From an uncultured Clostridia bacterium (GTDB lineage: Bacteria; Bacillota; Clostridia; Oscillospirales; Ruminococcaceae), in contig CANQOJ010000028.1 in assembly GCA_947625455.1 (NCBI GenBank), positions 1 to 17,135 of the forward strand: 17,135 nucleotides of DNA, given 5' to 3'. This document shows, piece after piece, positions 1 to 6,801 of the stretch; the stretch's first letter is position 1, and each line of letters begins with the position of its first letter. Below the pieces are notes generated by a model. The model had not been told where the DNA came from. It was given only the letters and a program-made list of their open reading frames with translations, and made no database searches. The translations under genes and the position numbers were made by a program.

Positions 1-987
1 AAGAGCATCATACACCTCGCGTTTTGCCTGCTCGTAAGGTACGTTATCCTCAATCCCGCTGACAATGGGCGTATATAAGTCATATGCGTGAAGCTCCAAA
101 AGTCCGAGAGCCTTTTTGCGCAGTTTAACGTATCTGTGCATAAGCCCGAAATTATCGTGAACAGCGTCAATAAGGCTGTGATAAACCTTTGTATCTACCT
201 CGTTTTCCTCAAGAGCCATTTCAAGCGTACTTGAATATTTCCTTGCTCTCGCGCGAAATTCCAGCGTTTTCACCTGCGCAGAAAGCATTGCCGCCGAAGT
301 GTTTTTAAAACCCTCGTAGGTGTGATAAAGCGCGTCAAACGCTGACTTTCTAAGCACCCTGTCTGTACTTTGCACAAGGGGAATATAGCTTTCGTGCGTC
401 AGCTGATGTGAATTTCCGTCTTTATCTACCGCGTCGGGGAATTTCAAATCCGCGTCGTTGAACATTGAGAAAATCGTTTCGGGAGTTCCCATCATCTCCC
501 CTGAAAGCGCCATTAAACGCTCCTCATTTTCAGAAAGTATATGCTTACGCCTTTTCCGTATTCTGTCAAGTGCTCTGCGGTAGAGTTCAAGTTCGGGATT
601 TTCCTTGAAGAACATCTCCATACGCTCGTCGGGAATTTCAAGTATTTCGGGAATAACAAACGCCGCCGCTCCCGAAATCTTTACGAGAAGCATTTCTGTC
701 CGCCCGCACATATCCTGATATTTAGCGTTTCTTGTGTCCTCGTCGCCTTTGCGCTGTGCATAGTTCATCAGGCTGTCAAACAACAGCGTGAGTTCATCGT
801 CAAGCTTCAGATATTCAAGCAGTTTTTCCGCACTGCCAAGCTTACCTTTGAACCCCGCGATTTTATCAGCGTACTCCCCCGCTTTTATAAAATCCTTTTC
901 CCAGAGTTCGTCGCTTGCGTAAATATCTTCAATTGACCACTTGTTTTCAGCGGAAACGTCCGCTCTTTCGGGTATTCTTTCCGGCAT
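1..987 (-). CDS. pepF: Oligoendopeptidase F (M3 family), N-terminal 329 residues, truncated by window edge
   Basis: An open frame runs from an ATG at 987 off the left edge without a stop. It starts MPERIPERADVSAENKWSIE, the usual opening of M3B oligoendopeptidases (Arg-rich lead, then a 'W.LEDIYAS' type segment). The all-alpha N-terminal region follows, including a stretch around 'SFNTS/EGFKNTSAAMLSAQVK'-like sequence that precedes the catalytic lobe in PepF. The family normally has about 600 residues, so the HEXXH zinc motif lies outside the window and catalytic competence cannot be judged. PepF is a cytoplasmic metallopeptidase that cuts short oligopeptides. An AGGAGAA ribosome binding site lies about 5 nt upstream of the ATG. 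The start is 10 nt after the stop of the 196-residue gene, so this is the last visible gene of the tyrA operon. The family call rests on overall sequence resemblance. Confidence 0.88.
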   Translation of the reverse strand, partial: MPERIPERADVSAENKWSIEDIYASDELWEKDFIKAGEYADKIAGFKGKLGSAEKLLEYLKLDDELTLLFDSLMNYAQRKGDEDTRNAKYQDMCGRTEMLLVKISGAAAFVIPEILEIPDERMEMFFKENPELELYRRALDRIRKRRKHILSENEERLMALSGEMMGTPETIFSMFNDADLKFPDAVDKDGNSHQLTHESYIPLVQSTDRVLRKSAFDALYHTYEGFKNTSAAMLSAQVKTLEFRARARKYSSTLEMALEENEVDTKVYHSLIDAVHDNFGLMHRYVKLRKKALGLLELHAYDLYTPIVSGIEDNVPYEQAKREVYDAL

Positions 988-997
988 AAAATTCTCC

Positions 998-1588
998 TTA
1001 TCTCTTTCGTCTTTCAGCTAAGAATATTCCCATATCTTTCAGCATTCCGGGAATATCGTAAATTGTCTTTCCGCCGACAGTTACGGCAAAGCTCTCTGCG
1101 GGGTGTTCATCAGATACAATATCCCATGCGCAGATATAATTATCCGTTTTCGGAATATCATGTTCAACAAAAAACAGTTCGTATTTTTCGGGATTTCTGC
1201 TGAACAAAACGATAGCATTGTATTCAACCGAGAAAAATTCATCACCGCTGTTATGACACCCAAACCCGAACGCCGCAATTCCGTCGCTGTACAGAATATC
1301 TCCCGCGCGCGCCAGAACATCCGTCGCTTCCGACTGCGTTAACCCGTCGATATAATAAACGTCCGTGTGAAGCGAATGTTCTATATCAGGCTCGTCGTTT
1401 TTGTTTGTGGGAAGTTCAAGAATAAAGAACAGCGGTTCATCATGCATACTTATGAAATGCGTCAGCATAGCGGGCAGTTTATCAGCGCCGACATTTGCCA
1501 TAACCCTGTCGTCAGCGAGAGTATAACACTCAAAAAGCCGTTCTGGAAACGGAACTTTACACCCGCTTCGCATAAGCAGTTCTTTCAT
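998..1588 (-). CDS. Hypothetical protein, 196 aa, cytoplasmic
   Basis: I do not recognise this protein. It has no signal peptide or membrane segment. It is acidic in the middle and basic at the end (ERRKR). A core rich in aromatic and beta-prone residues ('PLFFILELP', 'FGFGCHNSGDEFFSVEYNAIVLFS', split here by family-free description) suggests a compact alpha/beta fold. The phrase 'AAFGFGCHNSGDEF' may be a conserved surface, but no catalytic motif is evident. A GGAGG ribosome binding site sits 5 nt before the ATG. The start lies 10 nt after the stop of the membrane-protein gene and the stop lies 10 nt before pepF, so it is co-transcribed with tyrA and pepF. A real gene is supported by spacing, ribosome binding site and position inside an uninterrupted operon. 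The function is unknown. Confidence 0.8.
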   Translation of the reverse strand: MKELLMRSGCKVPFPERLFECYTLADDRVMANVGADKLPAMLTHFISMHDEPLFFILELPTNKNDEPDIEHSLHTDVYYIDGLTQSEATDVLARAGDILYSDGIAAFGFGCHNSGDEFFSVEYNAIVLFSRNPEKYELFFVEHDIPKTDNYICAWDIVSDEHPAESFAVTVGGKTIYDIPGMLKDMGIFLAERRKR

Positions 1589-1598
1589 ATATCCTCCA

Positions 1599-2156
1599 TT
1601 AGTGCATTCTCTTGCCTATCTTGGCTTTGATAAGCTTTTCATAGAACGGTCTGAAATAGCCGAGGAAGATGTCGTAAGCGGTAAATGCGAACAGCGCCAA
1701 GAATACGAGAACAAGCGTGCTGTATTTTCCGAACTCGCCTGAATCTTCCAAAAGCTGAGTCATGCCGAAAACGAAAATCAGCACCGAATAGCACCCCGTA
1801 AGTGCCACAGCGCACAGAACCACTTTCACCAGACCTCTGAGCAAACGCACTTTTATTTTCTGGATATACTCCCTCAATATCGGATAATATCCCAGCAGGA
1901 ATATGAACATCATTGCCACTTCATAATTAGAAGTGATAAGCAGGCACAGCAATCCCACCGCGATATAGCTTACAAGTCCGTATTTGACGCCAAGTTCTTC
2001 TCTTATTACATACACAAGAACCCCCGCAAATGCGGGAGTTACATACTCAAACGTCGGTACAAACCCGAAAACAAACATCAGCGCAAGCGCAAGCCCGCTC
2101 ATAACACCGCAAAGCGATACAACATATCCTATGCTCCGTGGCTTTTGTGACGACAT
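1599..2156 (-). CDS. Polytopic membrane protein, 185 aa, ECF-transporter-S-component-like
   Basis: This small hydrophobic protein has five to six predicted membrane segments, at roughly residues 8-30, 38-52, 57-74, 78-92, 108-130 and 143-163. A basic cytoplasmic loop (QKIKVRLLRG, near 100) and a basic tail (KLIKAKIGKRMH) follow the positive-inside rule. The size, the small-residue-rich first helix and the compact six-helix layout resemble the substrate-binding S components of ECF vitamin transporters. That resemblance is weak, and no ligand can be inferred. The ATG lies one base after the TAA of tyrA (TAATATG), and no strong ribosome binding site is visible, so translation is probably coupled to tyrA. 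An alternative is an unrelated small integral membrane protein of unknown role. Confidence 0.8.
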   Translation of the reverse strand: MSSQKPRSIGYVVSLCGVMSGLALALMFVFGFVPTFEYVTPAFAGVLVYVIREELGVKYGLVSYIAVGLLCLLITSNYEVAMMFIFLLGYYPILREYIQKIKVRLLRGLVKVVLCAVALTGCYSVLIFVFGMTQLLEDSGEFGKYSTLVLVFLALFAFTAYDIFLGYFRPFYEKLIKAKIGKRMH

Positions 2157-2157
2157 A

Positions 2158-3012
2158 TTATCCGCGCCCCTGTCCGTAAAATTCCATGCTCTTTTCTTTC
2201 TGTATTCTTCCGTCTTTCAAAAGCTCACGCAATGTATCTATGTCATCATTCACCATAGCATCGCGGTATTCAGTGAGCGAATGAATAATGTTGTTCACCT
2301 CGAACAAAAGCGCGTCTTTGTTGCACATAAAAAGCCCCGACCACATTTCCTCATTAAGGTACGCTACTCTTGTCAAATCAAGAAAGCTCCCCGCTGAAAA
2401 ACCGTCTGCCTTAAGCAATGACGGGCTTTTTACATATGCGTTTGAAACAACGTGCGCAAGCTGTGAGGTATACGCGATATTTCTGTCATGCTGTTCGGGC
2501 GTAGCTATAACGACCTGTCCGAAATTCATGCACGCGCCCAAAGTTGACACCAAATCTACAGCTATCTGCGGGGTGTTTTCGGTAGGCGTTATTATAAAGC
2601 TTGCTTTATTGAACAGTTCAGCGCTTGAATAGTCAAACCCCGAATGTTCTGTTCCCGCCATAGGGTGTGTTCCTATAAAGATAACGCCGTTTTCTTCAAG
2701 CACAGGCGTACAGTTATTTACAATATAACCCTTTACGCCGCAAATATCCATTACTATTGAGCCTTTTTTGAACTTATCGGCGTTTTCTTTCACGAACTTT
2801 ACTATTGAAAACGGGTACAGCGCGATAACCGTAAGATTTGCCTCGCACAGTCTGTCAACGCTTATTTCCTCGTCAATTGCGCCTGCTTTAAGCGCTTTGC
2901 TTATCGTTTCCTTATCGGTATCAATGCCCATTATATGGTGAAAAGTGTTGGCTTTCAAGGCTTTGCATATAGATCCGCCTATAAGCCCCAGACCGACAAC
3001 AGCTATATTCAT
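2158..3012 (-). CDS. tyrA: Prephenate dehydrogenase
   Basis: This enzyme makes 4-hydroxyphenylpyruvate from prephenate with NAD(P)+, the committed step to tyrosine, in the cytoplasm. The N-terminus IAVVGLGLIGGS is a Rossmann dinucleotide-binding loop (GxGxxG). 'GTHPMAGTEHSG' in the middle carries the conserved HPM.G segment of TyrA. The all-helical C-terminal domain has the typical 'DLTRVAYLNEEMWSGL...N' stretch. At about 284 residues it is a monofunctional enzyme without a fused chorismate mutase or an ACT domain. Two in-frame ATGs exist, at 3018 and 3012. The AGGGG ribosome binding site is only 2 nt from the first but 8 nt from the second, so 3012 is preferred. It is the first gene of an operon with the 185-residue membrane protein, the 196-residue protein and pepF, transcribed from the promoter at 3083-3111. 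Confidence 0.95.
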   Translation of the reverse strand: MNIAVVGLGLIGGSICKALKANTFHHIMGIDTDKETISKALKAGAIDEEISVDRLCEANLTVIALYPFSIVKFVKENADKFKKGSIVMDICGVKGYIVNNCTPVLEENGVIFIGTHPMAGTEHSGFDYSSAELFNKASFIITPTENTPQIAVDLVSTLGACMNFGQVVIATPEQHDRNIAYTSQLAHVVSNAYVKSPSLLKADGFSAGSFLDLTRVAYLNEEMWSGLFMCNKDALLFEVNNIIHSLTEYRDAMVNDDIDTLRELLKDGRIQKEKSMEFYGQGRG

Positions 3013-3082
3013 TTTCATTTCCCCTATCAGTTCGCATAAACCTGTTCTTCAGTTATGTGAACAAACTCTGATATATATTGTA

Positions 3083-3111
3083 ATTATACCATATTTTTCT
3101 TGGAAATGCAA
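3083..3111 (-). promoter_or_regulatory. Sigma-A promoter of the tyrA operon
   Basis: On the minus strand a TTGCAT -35 (3106-3111) and a perfect TATAAT -10 (3083-3088) are separated by exactly 17 bp. This places the transcript start near 3076 and gives a leader of roughly 60 nt before tyrA. No T-box, attenuator or riboswitch-like fold is evident in that short leader. Confidence 0.85.
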
Positions 3112-3166
3112 TAGGTTTTCAGAAATATTAACGTTTTTTATCCAAATTTCTTGTTTTAAAATAAAA

Positions 3167-3186
3167 GGGCGCATTTTACTGCGCCC
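3167..3186 (-). terminator. Intrinsic terminator of fba
   Basis: A 7-bp GC-rich stem (GGGCGCA paired with TGCGCCC) has a 6-nt loop. Read on the minus strand it is followed directly by a TTTTATTTT tract. It lies 14 nt after the fba stop codon, which separates fba from the tyrA promoter. Confidence 0.88.
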
Positions 3187-3199
3187 CATATTTTTAAAA

Positions 3200-4063
3200 T
3201 CAAGCCTTGCCGACAGAACCGAACAGTTCCATTTTCTCCTTAACGGTAGCCTTAATAGCCTCCGCGCCGGGAGCGAGGAGTTTGCGCGGATCAAATCCCT
3301 TGCCCTGCTGGTCCTTGCCTGCTTCGATGTACTTTCTTGTCGCATCGGCAAACGAAAGCTGACATTCGGTGTTTACATTTATCTTCGCAACGCCGAGAGA
3401 GATTGCTTTCTTTATCATCTCAGCGGGTATACCCGTACCGCCGTGGAGAACAAGAGGCATATCACCGACTTCTTTCTTTACTGCCTCAAGAGTTTCAAAC
3501 GAAAGTCCGGGCCAGTTTGCGGGATATTTTCCGTGAATGTTTCCTATGCCCGCCGCAAGCATTGTAACGCCTAAGTCAGCAATAGCCTTGCACTCCTTGG
3601 GATCGGCGCACTCACCCATGCCTACAACTCCGTCCTCTTCACCGCCGATTGAACCGACTTCGGCTTCAATTGAAATTCCCAGAACATCACAGGTATTAAC
3701 GAGAATTTTCGTCTTTTCAATGTTCTCCGCGATAGGATAGTGAGAGCCATCGAACATTATTGAAGAAAATCCTGCTCTTATGCACTTCTGTGCGCCCTCA
3801 AACGTACCATGGTCAAGATGAAGCGCAACAGGCACGGTTATGTTCATTTCTTCGAGCATTCCGTTTACCATTCCGACAACGGTCTTAAATCCCGTCATAT
3901 ATTTGCCTGCGCCCTCCGATACGCCCAGAATAACCGGCGACCTCAACTCTTCGGCAACAGCAAGAACAGACTTCGTCCATTCGAGGTTATTGATGTTGAA
4001 CTGACCGACAGCGTATTTTCCGTCACGCGCCTTGTTCAGCATTTCTTTTGCGGAAACCAACAT
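3200..4063 (-). CDS. fba: Class II fructose-bisphosphate aldolase
   Basis: This zinc-dependent aldolase reversibly cleaves fructose 1,6-bisphosphate to glyceraldehyde 3-phosphate and dihydroxyacetone phosphate in glycolysis and gluconeogenesis. All family landmarks are visible: 'ALHLDHG' with Asp84 (catalytic) and His85 (zinc), then 'SIMFDGSHYP'. They continue with 'SIEAEVGSIGGEEDG' (second class II signature), 'GIGNIHGKYP' with His177, 'LVLHGGTGIP' with His207, and 'KINVNTECQLSF' for phosphate and substrate binding. The length of 287 residues is normal for the short class IIB enzymes. A related tagatose-bisphosphate aldolase would look similar, but housekeeping fba is more likely given the stand-alone, strongly expressed layout. 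An AAAGGAGA ribosome binding site lies 9 nt before the ATG. It has its own promoter and terminator. Confidence 0.95.
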   Translation of the reverse strand: MLVSAKEMLNKARDGKYAVGQFNINNLEWTKSVLAVAEELRSPVILGVSEGAGKYMTGFKTVVGMVNGMLEEMNITVPVALHLDHGTFEGAQKCIRAGFSSIMFDGSHYPIAENIEKTKILVNTCDVLGISIEAEVGSIGGEEDGVVGMGECADPKECKAIADLGVTMLAAGIGNIHGKYPANWPGLSFETLEAVKKEVGDMPLVLHGGTGIPAEMIKKAISLGVAKINVNTECQLSFADATRKYIEAGKDQQGKGFDPRKLLAPGAEAIKATVKEKMELFGSVGKA

Positions 4064-4114
4064 AGAAAAAAATCTCCTTTAAATTTAAATTTGGGATTAT
4101 AAATCCATAAGGTA

Positions 4115-4143
4115 ATTATATCACAATTTCCACAAAATTTCAA
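4115..4143 (-). promoter_or_regulatory. Sigma-A promoter of fba
   Basis: On the minus strand TTGAAA (4138-4143), a 17-bp spacer and TATAAT (4115-4120) are followed by a roughly 45-nt leader with a good ribosome binding site. The near-consensus elements fit high expression of a glycolytic gene. Confidence 0.87.
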
Positions 4144-4315
4144 GGGCTTTTACATATTTTTTCTTCAAAAATCACAAATTTTGCAGAAAATACTCACCGA
4201 CAAAACATTCGGCAAAAGAGAAGCTCCGAAAACGGCTTTGTTGAGCCATTTGCGAGAAATAAACCGCTGTCAGCAATAAATCTGATAACAACTGCACAAA
4301 CTGAGTATTACATAC
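4144..4315. other. Intergenic spacer between divergent fba and LytTR regulator genes
   Basis: This A+T-rich spacer has no convincing gene. A 63-codon frame on the minus strand covers it but has no ribosome binding site or recognisable sequence. The only structure noticed is a 14-bp sequence CCGACAAAACATTC at 4197-4210. It recurs with one mismatch at 4352-4365, downstream of the response-regulator promoter, in the same orientation. Confidence 0.5.
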
Positions 4316-4344
4316 TTGACATTTAAAAAGTATTGAAGTATAAT
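4316..4344 (+). promoter_or_regulatory. Full-consensus sigma-A promoter of the LytTR two-component operon
   Basis: TTGACA (4316-4321) and TATAAT (4339-4344) are separated by exactly 17 bp, a perfect match to the housekeeping consensus. The start point would be near 4351, leaving a leader of roughly 48 nt. A promoter this strong in front of a regulator suggests constitutive expression, or a need for repression. Confidence 0.9.
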
Positions 4345-4398
4345 TGTATTGCCGACCAAACATTCAGTCCGACCGTTTTATAAATGGAGAGTTTTACA

Positions 4399-5127
4399 AT
4401 GATGTATATAGCAATATGTGATGACAATAAGACTACGCTTGACTTTTTAAAGGAAAAAATTAGCGACATTCTAAGCAATAACGGCATAGATAACGAAATA
4501 AGCGAATTTCAGTCCGGACAGGATTTTCTTGAATGTCACATGAAAAAACCGCTTGACGTTGTTTTTCTTGATATTGTAATGCCAAAACCAAACGGGTTTG
4601 AAACCGCAAAGCAAGTAAGAAAAATCTCGCGGGATACTTACATCATATTTATTACTACTGAAAGCAGCCTTGTATATGAAAGTTTCGATTTTCAGCCGTT
4701 TTATTTTATTCCTAAAAACAAGCCTAAAATTACCGAAGAAAAACTTAAGGCTGTTATCGACAAACTCCTGCTGTATATGTCAGCAACGGAAAAGGTAATG
4801 ATTTCGGGCGCTTATGAAGATAAAAAATATGTTTCACCCGAGAAAATCCTGTACATAAAAAGCAGTATCAATAATGTTGAGTATCATTTAATTGACGGCA
4901 CAGTAAGGTCTGTCCGCGGAAAGCTTGACGATATTTTAAAATCTCTTAACGCTTATATTTTTGCGAGAACTCATAATCGTTATATTGTAAATATGAGCCA
5001 CATTGATGATACGGATTATCCTAATATGGAAATAAAGCTTGATAACGGAGAGCTTATCGGGATAAGCAGAGGTTATAAAAAGGAATTTGAGGAATTATAT
5101 CTGAGGTTTATGCGAAATTTTAGTTAG
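4399..5127 (+). CDS. LytTR-family response regulator (AgrA-like)
   Basis: This cytoplasmic DNA-binding response regulator has two domains. The receiver domain spans about residues 1-125, with the acidic pair Asp8-Asp9, the phospho-acceptor Asp58 in 'VVFLDIVMP', and Lys106 in 'FYFIPK'. A LytTR domain spans about residues 133-237, with the characteristic 'RTHNRYIVNMSHI' helix-strand segment. LytTR proteins bind pairs of 9-bp direct repeats about one helical turn apart, upstream of target promoters. Three in-frame starts exist (4384, 4399, 4402). A GGAGA ribosome binding site ends 8 nt before 4399, so I place the start there; it overlaps the 4384 ATG, which therefore has none. The partner kinase follows 10 nt downstream. 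No agrB or agrD is present, so the inducer is unknown. The likely targets are the exporter genes behind the repeats at 6709-6737 (inference). Confidence 0.93.
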   Translation: MMYIAICDDNKTTLDFLKEKISDILSNNGIDNEISEFQSGQDFLECHMKKPLDVVFLDIVMPKPNGFETAKQVRKISRDTYIIFITTESSLVYESFDFQPFYFIPKNKPKITEEKLKAVIDKLLLYMSATEKVMISGAYEDKKYVSPEKILYIKSSINNVEYHLIDGTVRSVRGKLDDILKSLNAYIFARTHNRYIVNMSHIDDTDYPNMEIKLDNGELIGISRGYKKEFEELYLRFMRNFS

Positions 5128-5137
5128 GAGCTGTACT

Positions 5138-6460
5138 ATGCAGAATGTGATGTGGATATTACTTGAAACAGCGACAAATATTCTTGAGTCATTTTTGTGT
5201 ATTCACTTTTTAATCGGTGCGTTTGACGGGAAATTCAGAGTTTTGAACTTAAAAAAGGTGTATATAATCGGCATCGTTGGCTATACGGTAGTTATTACCG
5301 TGTTAAATAAAATCACAGAATATGAGGGTTTATTAGGCTTGATATACGGCGTTTATTTTATTATATTTTCATTGATATTTCTTCGCGGTTCAATATTAAA
5401 AAAGATTTTTGTTTCGATACTGACACTTATATGCCTTATAAGTACTGCTACGGTTTCCGGAAATATATTGTTTTCGGTATTTAACGGCGACCCGATGACG
5501 ATTTACACCGAGCAAAGTTTTGAAAGATTTATTTTTATGATATTCGGCATAGCGTTATTGGCGTATGTTTTAGCCTTTTTATCGCGTTTTATCAATGTTA
5601 AAAGGGATACGTTGAAACCGAAAGAATTGGTGTTGATATTATCTGTTTTGAGCATTTCATTTTTCATTGTTGCCATATTGCAAGTATTGATACTTACCGA
5701 AAATATCTGCAGGGAAAATCTCAATTTACTTATGTTATCCGAATTCGGAATGATTTTAATAAATATTTTATGTTTTTATATAACTGTAAATCTTAATGAA
5801 ACACATATACGAGAAGAACAGTTGATGATTGATAAAAGACGGAGCGAGTATAATCAGCAATATGCCGAAACGGTTAAAGAACAGTACAATCAAACCCGCA
5901 GACTTCGTCACGATTTAAAGCAATACGCGGGGACTGTGCTTGCGCTTTTAAATGACGGGAAAATTGACAAGGCGAGAGAGATCGCCGAAGAGCAATGCGA
6001 AAGCCTCTCGAAAATTGAAACTGTAATAAACACGGGAAATGATTTTCTAAACGCTATATTAAATTCAAAACTTTCTCTTGCCAAGTCAAACGGGATAGAT
6101 GTTCTGTGCAGTGTTGAAAATAATATTTCGGGGATAGAGGACATTGACTTGTGCAGTCTTATCGGAAATCTTCTTGACAATGCAATTGCGGCGGCGGAAA
6201 AATGCGGCGGTGAACTTCGCCTGATAGAAGTGAAAATCTTGTCAGTCAAAAGCAGGCTTACCGTTGTCGTAAGAAACAGCATACCTCACTCGGTTTTAGA
6301 AGAAAATCCAAAGCTGAAAAGTACAAAACAAGATAATGTTAATCACGGATTTGGAATTAAAACAATAAAATACATTGCCGAAAAATATAACGGAAAATTT
6401 GATTTTTACGAAGAGGGCTTGACTTTTGTCAGCCGTGTGGAATTGCGCAGAGTGATGTAA
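5138..6460 (+). CDS. GHKL-type sensor histidine kinase (AgrC-like)
   Basis: This membrane kinase is paired with the LytTR regulator just upstream. The first ~215 residues form about six membrane helices (roughly 8-28, 40-58, 64-82, 88-112, 130-150 and 163-187, with another near 198-217), the usual polytopic sensor of AgrC-like kinases. A helical linker leads to 'RRLRHDLKQYAG', where His258 is the likely phosphorylation site in the GHKL-type 'RHD' context. The ATPase domain has an N box 'LIGNLLDNAIAAAEK' (Asn344, Asn348) and a G box 'NHGFGIKTI' (404-406). The length of 440 residues is typical. A GGAG ribosome binding site precedes the ATG, which is 10 nt after the regulator stop. The region is visibly AT-richer in codon choice (many TTA and ATA codons) than fba or the BcrA-like operon. 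The signal is unknown; peptide sensing is common in the family. Confidence 0.92.
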   Translation: MQNVMWILLETATNILESFLCIHFLIGAFDGKFRVLNLKKVYIIGIVGYTVVITVLNKITEYEGLLGLIYGVYFIIFSLIFLRGSILKKIFVSILTLICLISTATVSGNILFSVFNGDPMTIYTEQSFERFIFMIFGIALLAYVLAFLSRFINVKRDTLKPKELVLILSVLSISFFIVAILQVLILTENICRENLNLLMLSEFGMILINILCFYITVNLNETHIREEQLMIDKRRSEYNQQYAETVKEQYNQTRRLRHDLKQYAGTVLALLNDGKIDKAREIAEEQCESLSKIETVINTGNDFLNAILNSKLSLAKSNGIDVLCSVENNISGIEDIDLCSLIGNLLDNAIAAAEKCGGELRLIEVKILSVKSRLTVVVRNSIPHSVLEENPKLKSTKQDNVNHGFGIKTIKYIAEKYNGKFDFYEEGLTFVSRVELRRVM

Positions 6461-6483
6461 AACCGAATATATCCCGCCGCATC

Positions 6484-6675
6484 GACAGTTGACAGTTGAC
6501 AATGAAAAGTGTACAGTAGTAGGTGTCCGCTCCGCGGATTATTTAAATTGTGTTCATATTAAAAGAGCGTAAACCCATCTGTAGGTCTACGCTCTACTAA
6601 TCTAAAAACAATCTAATCACATCTGCGGAGCAGATACCGCAACTGTATACTGTCCATTGTAAACTGTCAACTGAC
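6484..6675. repeat. MITE-like 192-bp imperfect palindrome
   Basis: Two 34-bp terminal inverted repeats (6484-6517 and 6642-6675) match at 29 of 34 positions. Each contains a GTTGACAGTT core, and the left one carries a tandem GACAGTT. Inside them a second arm pair (6521-6539 and 6621-6639, 15 of 19) surrounds a central hairpin, AGAGCGTAAACC (6564-6575) paired with GGTCTACGCTCT (6584-6595). There is no coding capacity. The terminal repeats, nested symmetry and intergenic position fit a non-autonomous miniature element. I did not find a clear target-site duplication. The central hairpin could also stop transcription leaving the kinase gene. Confidence 0.75.
6564..6595. terminator. Possible terminator hairpin in the centre of the palindromic element
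   Basis: A 12-bp stem (one mismatch) has an 8-nt loop and is followed on the plus strand by a mixed, A-rich sequence without a clean U-tract. It is the only candidate stop between the kinase gene and the next promoter, so termination here is plausible but weakly supported. Confidence 0.35.
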
Positions 6676-6708
6676 TACAGGCGGGATTTTTGCTGATATT
6701 CTTGCAAA

Positions 6709-6737
6709 ACTTCACAAGATACGACCATACTTCACAA
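6709..6737 (+). promoter_or_regulatory. Candidate LytTR-type operator: two ACTTCACAA direct repeats
   Basis: ACTTCACAA occurs identically at 6709-6717 and 6729-6737, 20 bp start to start (11-bp gap). The second copy ends 5 bp before the -35 of the next promoter. Pairs of 9-bp direct repeats with a gap of about 11-13 bp upstream of the -35 are the known layout of LytTR regulator sites. The sequence itself does not match the published AgrA consensus closely, so assignment to the neighbouring regulator is inference. Confidence 0.5.
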
Positions 6738-6742
6738 ACCTG

Positions 6743-6771
6743 TTGACAAGCAAAAATAAATATTGTATAAT
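6743..6771 (+). promoter_or_regulatory. Full-consensus sigma-A promoter of the lipoprotein-ABC exporter operon
   Basis: TTGACA (6743-6748), a 17-bp spacer and TATAAT (6766-6771) make a second perfect consensus promoter, like the one before the LytTR regulator. The start point would be near 6778, leaving a leader of about 24 nt with an AAAGGAAG ribosome binding site. Confidence 0.9.
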
Positions 6772-6801
6772 TCAGGCAGTTATATGAAAGGAAGCCTAAT
6801 C

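Noticed and set aside
541..936. 131-codon plus-strand frame
   Set aside because: It is antisense to pepF, whose protein matches the M3 family throughout; this frame has no ribosome binding site.
3049..3351. 100-codon minus-strand frame overlapping the end of fba
   Set aside because: It is out of frame with fba and runs through its terminator; there is no start signal.
2945..3574. 209-codon plus-strand frame across the tyrA-fba junction
   Set aside because: It crosses the fba terminator and the tyrA promoter and is antisense to two certain genes, so it is a shadow frame.
4100..4108. Short GGATT/AATCC hairpin in the fba leader
   Set aside because: Only five A/T-rich pairs with a tiny loop, which is not enough to call a regulatory structure.
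4172..4363. 63-codon frame on the minus strand in the fba-LytTR spacer
   Set aside because: It has no ribosome binding site and no recognisable sequence, and it covers the consensus promoter of the neighbouring operon.
6484..6675. CRISPR array or attachment site
   Set aside because: The repeats are inverted and nested, not regularly spaced direct repeats, and there is no cas gene or integrase in the window.
6763..6801. Longer N-terminus for the lipoprotein (13 extra residues)
   Set aside because: It would begin inside the -10 region and spoil the signal peptide; the ATG at 6802 has the ribosome binding site and a proper lipobox.
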